DNA from: Caulobacteraceae bacterium
GTDB taxonomy: Bacteria; Pseudomonadota; Alphaproteobacteria; Caulobacterales; Caulobacteraceae
Assembly (NCBI GenBank): GCA_004144935.1
Contig: SDZP01000179.1
Location: 1-7,076 of the forward strand
Direction of reading: 5' to 3'
Length of the DNA stretch: 7,076 nucleotides
The position numbers were made by a program, and so were the translations under genes. Below, in pieces: positions 4,382 through 7,076 of the stretch; position 1 is the stretch's first letter, and every line of letters starts with the position of its first letter. Under the pieces are notes generated by a model that saw nothing but the letters and a program-made list of their open reading frames with translations, was not told the origin of the DNA and did not search any database.

Positions 4382-7018
4382 ATGACACCGTCATACCGCC
4401 GCCTGCTGCTCGCCGCAGCGGGTCTTTCCGCCATTGCCATCTCCACCGCCGCGCAGGCGCAGGACACCGCCGGGCCCGATACCGGGGCGGTCGAGGAGAT
4501 CGTCGTCACCGCCCAAAAGCGGGACCAACAGGCCATCGACGTGCCGGTCGCCCTGACCGCCTACAGCGGCGCGCGGCTGGACAAGCTGGGGGTCGAGGAC
4601 TTCGCCGACCTGGCCCTGTTCACCCCCGGCTTCGAGGTCCAGGACCAGTCGCCCAACAACCCCGGCTTCGTGATGCGCGGCATCACCTCCGACTCCACCG
4701 ACAGCTTCTCGGAAGCGCGGGTGTCGGTGTTCCAGGACGGCGTCTCGATCTCCAAGGCGCAGGGTTCCTACGTCGAGCTGTTCGACCTGGAGCGGGTGGA
4801 GGTGGCCAAGGGGCCGCAGTCGACCCTCTACGGGCGCGGCGCCCTGATCGGGGCGGTCAACGTCATCCAGGCCAAGGCCGACCCGTCCGGCTTCGACGCC
4901 GCCCTGAAGGTCACCGGCGGCGACTTCGGGCTGATGCAGCTCGACGGCATGGTCAACGGCGCCTACAGCGACGCCTTCGCCATCCGCCTGGCCGGCCGCT
5001 GGCGCCAGCGCGACGGCTATGTCGAGAACCTGGGCGACGGCGAGGACTTCCAGTCGGTCGACAGCGCCGCCTGGCGCCTGGCCATGGCCTATGAGCCGAA
5101 CGAGGCCTTCCGCGCCGACCTGCTGGTCAACTGGCAGCAGGACCGGGCCGCCGGCACCGCCTTCAAGTCGCTGAACTACAACCAGACAGACCCGGTGACC
5201 GGCGCGGTGCTTGCCGGCACGGGCATCCGCGACGGCGCCGCCATCGGCGCCCCGGCCGGCTTCATCGGCGGCGACGACCTGGGGGTCGACCGCACGGTGC
5301 AGGGCGTCACCGGCCTGATCCGCTGGGACCTGAGCGACAGCTTCACCTTGAGCTCGATCACGGCGTACCGCGAATTCAAAAGCCGCGAGGTGTTCGACGC
5401 CGACGGCATCAGCCTGCCGCTGCTGACCGGCCTGAACGACGCGCGCGACAAGCAGTGGAGCCAGGAATTCCGGGTCAACTACGACAACGGCGGCCGTTTC
5501 AAGGGCTTCGCCGGGGTCAGCTGGTTCAAGAACGAGAGCGAGCAGCTGATCCCGCTGCAGTTCGACGAGCGGGTGGGCCTGGCCGACCTGACCGGCCAGC
5601 TGAACGCCGGGGCCGCCGGCTCCGGCCTGCCGGCCAGCACGCCGGCCCCGCAGGCCTTCTTCGGCAACACCGCCTTCACCGGCGCCCTGATCCAAGGCTT
5701 GGTCGCCCAGCTGTCGCAGAATCCTAATACCCCGGCCTTCGACCCGGCCATCGTGCTGACCCCCGTCCAGGCCCAGGCCATCGCCGCCAACCTGCGCGGC
5801 AATCACGTGGAGGCGGTGCAGACGACCAGCGACCTGCAGGCGGTGGACCTCTTCCTCGACGGGACCTTCGCGGTCACCGACAAACTCGAGATCTCGGCCG
5901 GCCTGCGCTACACCCGCGATGAGAAGGACACCGGCTTCCGCTCCTTCACCATCGGCGGTCGCAGCGTGCTCGGCGGCGCGGTCGGGGCGGCCCAGCTGGC
6001 CGGCCAGGCCAACCAGCTGATCGCCACCGGCACGCCGGCCAATGTCGCGACCGGCAACGCCCTGCTGGCCCAGGCCAACGCCATCCTCGGCGCCCTGCAG
6101 AGCCCGTTCGTGCAGGCCATCCCGGAAGCCCTGCTGCCCAACTTCGGCCTGACCTTCCAGCCGACCGCCAACAACGGCGACGCCGCCGTGGCCAGCCACA
6201 CCGACGAGGCCTTCACCTGGCGCCTGGTCGGCCGTTATGCGGTCAGCGACGACGTCAACCTCTACGCCTCCTACGCCCGCGGCCGCCGGCCCGAGATCCT
6301 GGCCACCGGCGCCCCGACCACCCCGGGCGGCCCGGCCCGCTTCGACGCCATCGAGGCCGAGACGGTGGACAGCTACGAGGTCGGCGCCAAGGCGGCTCTG
6401 CTGGACGGCCGCCTGCGGCTGGACGGCTCGGTCTATTACTACGACTACCAGGACTTCCAGACGGTCATCCAGGACGGGGTGGTGTTCACCATCGCCAACG
6501 CCGGCAAGGCCAAGGCCTATGGCTTCGAGGGCCAGGTCGAGGCGCGGGTGGCCAGCGGGCTGAACCTCTACGCCACCTACGCCTACAGCCACGCCCGCTT
6601 CGACGGCGGGGCCTATGACGGCAACCACTTCCGCCTGTCGCCGGACCACACCCTGTCGCTGGCGGCCAGCTGGACGTTCGACGCGCTGGGCGGAACCTTC
6701 GACATCCGGCCCAGCTACAGCTGGCAGTCGGAAGTGTTCTTCGACGACAACAACGACCGCGCCGTGTTCCAGCAGCAGCCGGCCGCGTTCGTCGCCGACA
6801 ACATCCAGGACGAGCGGCAGGACAGCTATGGCCTGGTCAACCTGCGGGCCAGCTACCAGCCGGCCGGGACCTCGGTGACGTTCGAACTGTTCGCCACCAA
6901 CCTGACCGACGAGGACTACATCATCGACGCCGGCAACACCGGCGACAGCCTGGGCCTGCCGACCTTCATCCCGGGCGCCCCCCGGATGGTGGGCGGCAGC
7001 ATCGGCTGGAAGTTCTAG
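4382..7018 (+). CDS. TonB-dependent outer-membrane receptor
   Basis: 878 residues from ATG 4382, fixed by GAGGGGA 8 nt upstream. It is an outer-membrane beta-barrel that imports a ligand using TonB energy. Residues 1-26 are a Sec signal peptide ending AQA|Q. The TonB box 'EIVVTAQKR' is at 39-47. The plug spans about 50-165, with 'GFVMRGI' (95-101), 'VSVFQDGV' (114-121) and 'VEVAKGPQSTLYGRGALIGAVNVI' (139-162). The barrel ends with 'FELFATNLTDEDY' and a terminal 'GGSIGWKF' with C-terminal Phe for barrel assembly. It has no cysteine, as is common for such barrels. Two long Ala/Gln/Leu-rich insertions, at about 399-474 and 523-604, break the barrel pattern and are probably extracellular loops. 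No transporter, enzyme or sigma/anti-sigma partner is adjacent, so the substrate (siderophore, glycan, vitamin or other) is unknown. It is divergent from rluD, and the palindrome at its promoter suggests regulation. Confidence 0.95.
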   Translation: MTPSYRRLLLAAAGLSAIAISTAAQAQDTAGPDTGAVEEIVVTAQKRDQQAIDVPVALTAYSGARLDKLGVEDFADLALFTPGFEVQDQSPNNPGFVMRGITSDSTDSFSEARVSVFQDGVSISKAQGSYVELFDLERVEVAKGPQSTLYGRGALIGAVNVIQAKADPSGFDAALKVTGGDFGLMQLDGMVNGAYSDAFAIRLAGRWRQRDGYVENLGDGEDFQSVDSAAWRLAMAYEPNEAFRADLLVNWQQDRAAGTAFKSLNYNQTDPVTGAVLAGTGIRDGAAIGAPAGFIGGDDLGVDRTVQGVTGLIRWDLSDSFTLSSITAYREFKSREVFDADGISLPLLTGLNDARDKQWSQEFRVNYDNGGRFKGFAGVSWFKNESEQLIPLQFDERVGLADLTGQLNAGAAGSGLPASTPAPQAFFGNTAFTGALIQGLVAQLSQNPNTPAFDPAIVLTPVQAQAIAANLRGNHVEAVQTTSDLQAVDLFLDGTFAVTDKLEISAGLRYTRDEKDTGFRSFTIGGRSVLGGAVGAAQLAGQANQLIATGTPANVATGNALLAQANAILGALQSPFVQAIPEALLPNFGLTFQPTANNGDAAVASHTDEAFTWRLVGRYAVSDDVNLYASYARGRRPEILATGAPTTPGGPARFDAIEAETVDSYEVGAKAALLDGRLRLDGSVYYYDYQDFQTVIQDGVVFTIANAGKAKAYGFEGQVEARVASGLNLYATYAYSHARFDGGAYDGNHFRLSPDHTLSLAASWTFDALGGTFDIRPSYSWQSEVFFDDNNDRAVFQQQPAAFVADNIQDERQDSYGLVNLRASYQPAGTSVTFELFATNLTDEDYIIDAGNTGDSLGLPTFIPGAPRMVGGSIGWKF

Positions 7019-7024
7019 GACCAG

Positions 7025-7050
7025 GTCCCTCCCCTTCGGGGGAGGGGGAC
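7025..7050 (+). terminator. UUCG-capped hairpin behind the receptor
   Basis: CCCTCCCC (7027-7034) and GGGGAGGG (7039-7046) form an 8-bp GC-rich stem with a TTCG tetraloop, 8 nt after the stop. Flanking GT/AC bases can extend it with a small bulge. No T-run follows, so it may stabilise the 3' end or act with Rho rather than as a classic intrinsic terminator. Similar hairpins are common intergenic repeats in this group. Confidence 0.55.
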
Positions 7051-7073
7051 CCACGTGCGGATACACACGTGGG
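7050..7073. repeat. Inverted repeat CCCACGTG / CACGTGGG at the window end
   Basis: 8-bp perfect arms (7050-7057, 7066-7073) with an 8-nt loop directly abut the UUCG hairpin. Two consecutive hairpins after a stop codon repeat the plan of the units at 1821-1873 and 1930-1980, although the sequence differs. The window ends 3 bp later, so the full extent is unseen. Confidence 0.55.
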
Positions 7074-7076
7074 GAT

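Noticed and set aside
4391..7066. An 891-codon open frame antisense to the whole receptor gene
   Set aside because: Long antisense frames are expected opposite high-GC codon-biased genes. The translation is a Gly/Val/Leu/Asp-rich shadow with no domain, while the plus strand encodes a complete receptor with signal peptide, plug and barrel.
1..7076. A novel multi-gene defence, mobile or biosynthetic system
   Set aside because: All five genes belong to known families, with no integrase, toxin-antitoxin pair, CRISPR array or unknown gene cluster; gene content is ordinary chromosomal.

Overview
The window is a high-GC, strongly codon-biased chromosomal segment from an alphaproteobacterium, most likely of the Caulobacterales (Caulobacter/Phenylobacterium type). 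The evidence is an alphaproteobacterial RpoH, an RluD-type pseudouridine synthase next to rpoH, a large orphan TonB-dependent receptor with an EIVVTAQKR-type TonB box, and a receiver protein with Caulobacter-like 'GPDRRR' sequence after the receiver domain. Assignment below order level is inference.

Layout. On the minus strand, 851 to beyond base 1, lies a parvulin-like peptidyl-prolyl isomerase lipoprotein, cut by the window edge. A 165-bp divergent gap separates it from a plus-strand receiver-domain protein (1017-1808) whose phosphoacceptor Asp is Glu. This gene converges on rpoH (minus, 1993-2877). The 184-bp gap between them holds two inverted copies of a two-hairpin palindromic repeat, each starting exactly 12 nt after the neighbouring stop codon, plus a probable rpoH terminator. 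The 324-bp gap upstream of rpoH holds two leader hairpins, a good match to the alphaproteobacterial sigma-32 promoter, an 11-bp tandem repeat, and a second inverted pair of palindromic units just behind rluD (minus, 3202-4209). RluD diverges from a TonB-dependent receptor (plus, 4382-7018) across a 172-bp region with a palindrome lying on a candidate promoter. The receptor is followed by a UUCG-capped hairpin and another inverted repeat.

How the genes fit together. Three encode housekeeping or stress functions: RpoH directs the heat-shock regulon, RluD-type enzymes modify 23S rRNA, and the lipoprotein resembles periplasmic folding factors. The receptor imports an unknown ligand. There is no sign of a dedicated multi-gene novel system. 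The most informative signals are non-coding: the probable autoregulatory rpoH promoter and two unrelated REP-like families, each an inverted pair with a compensatory base-pair change. The next most informative are proteins that keep a fold but lack canonical active-site residues (the receiver and the parvulin).
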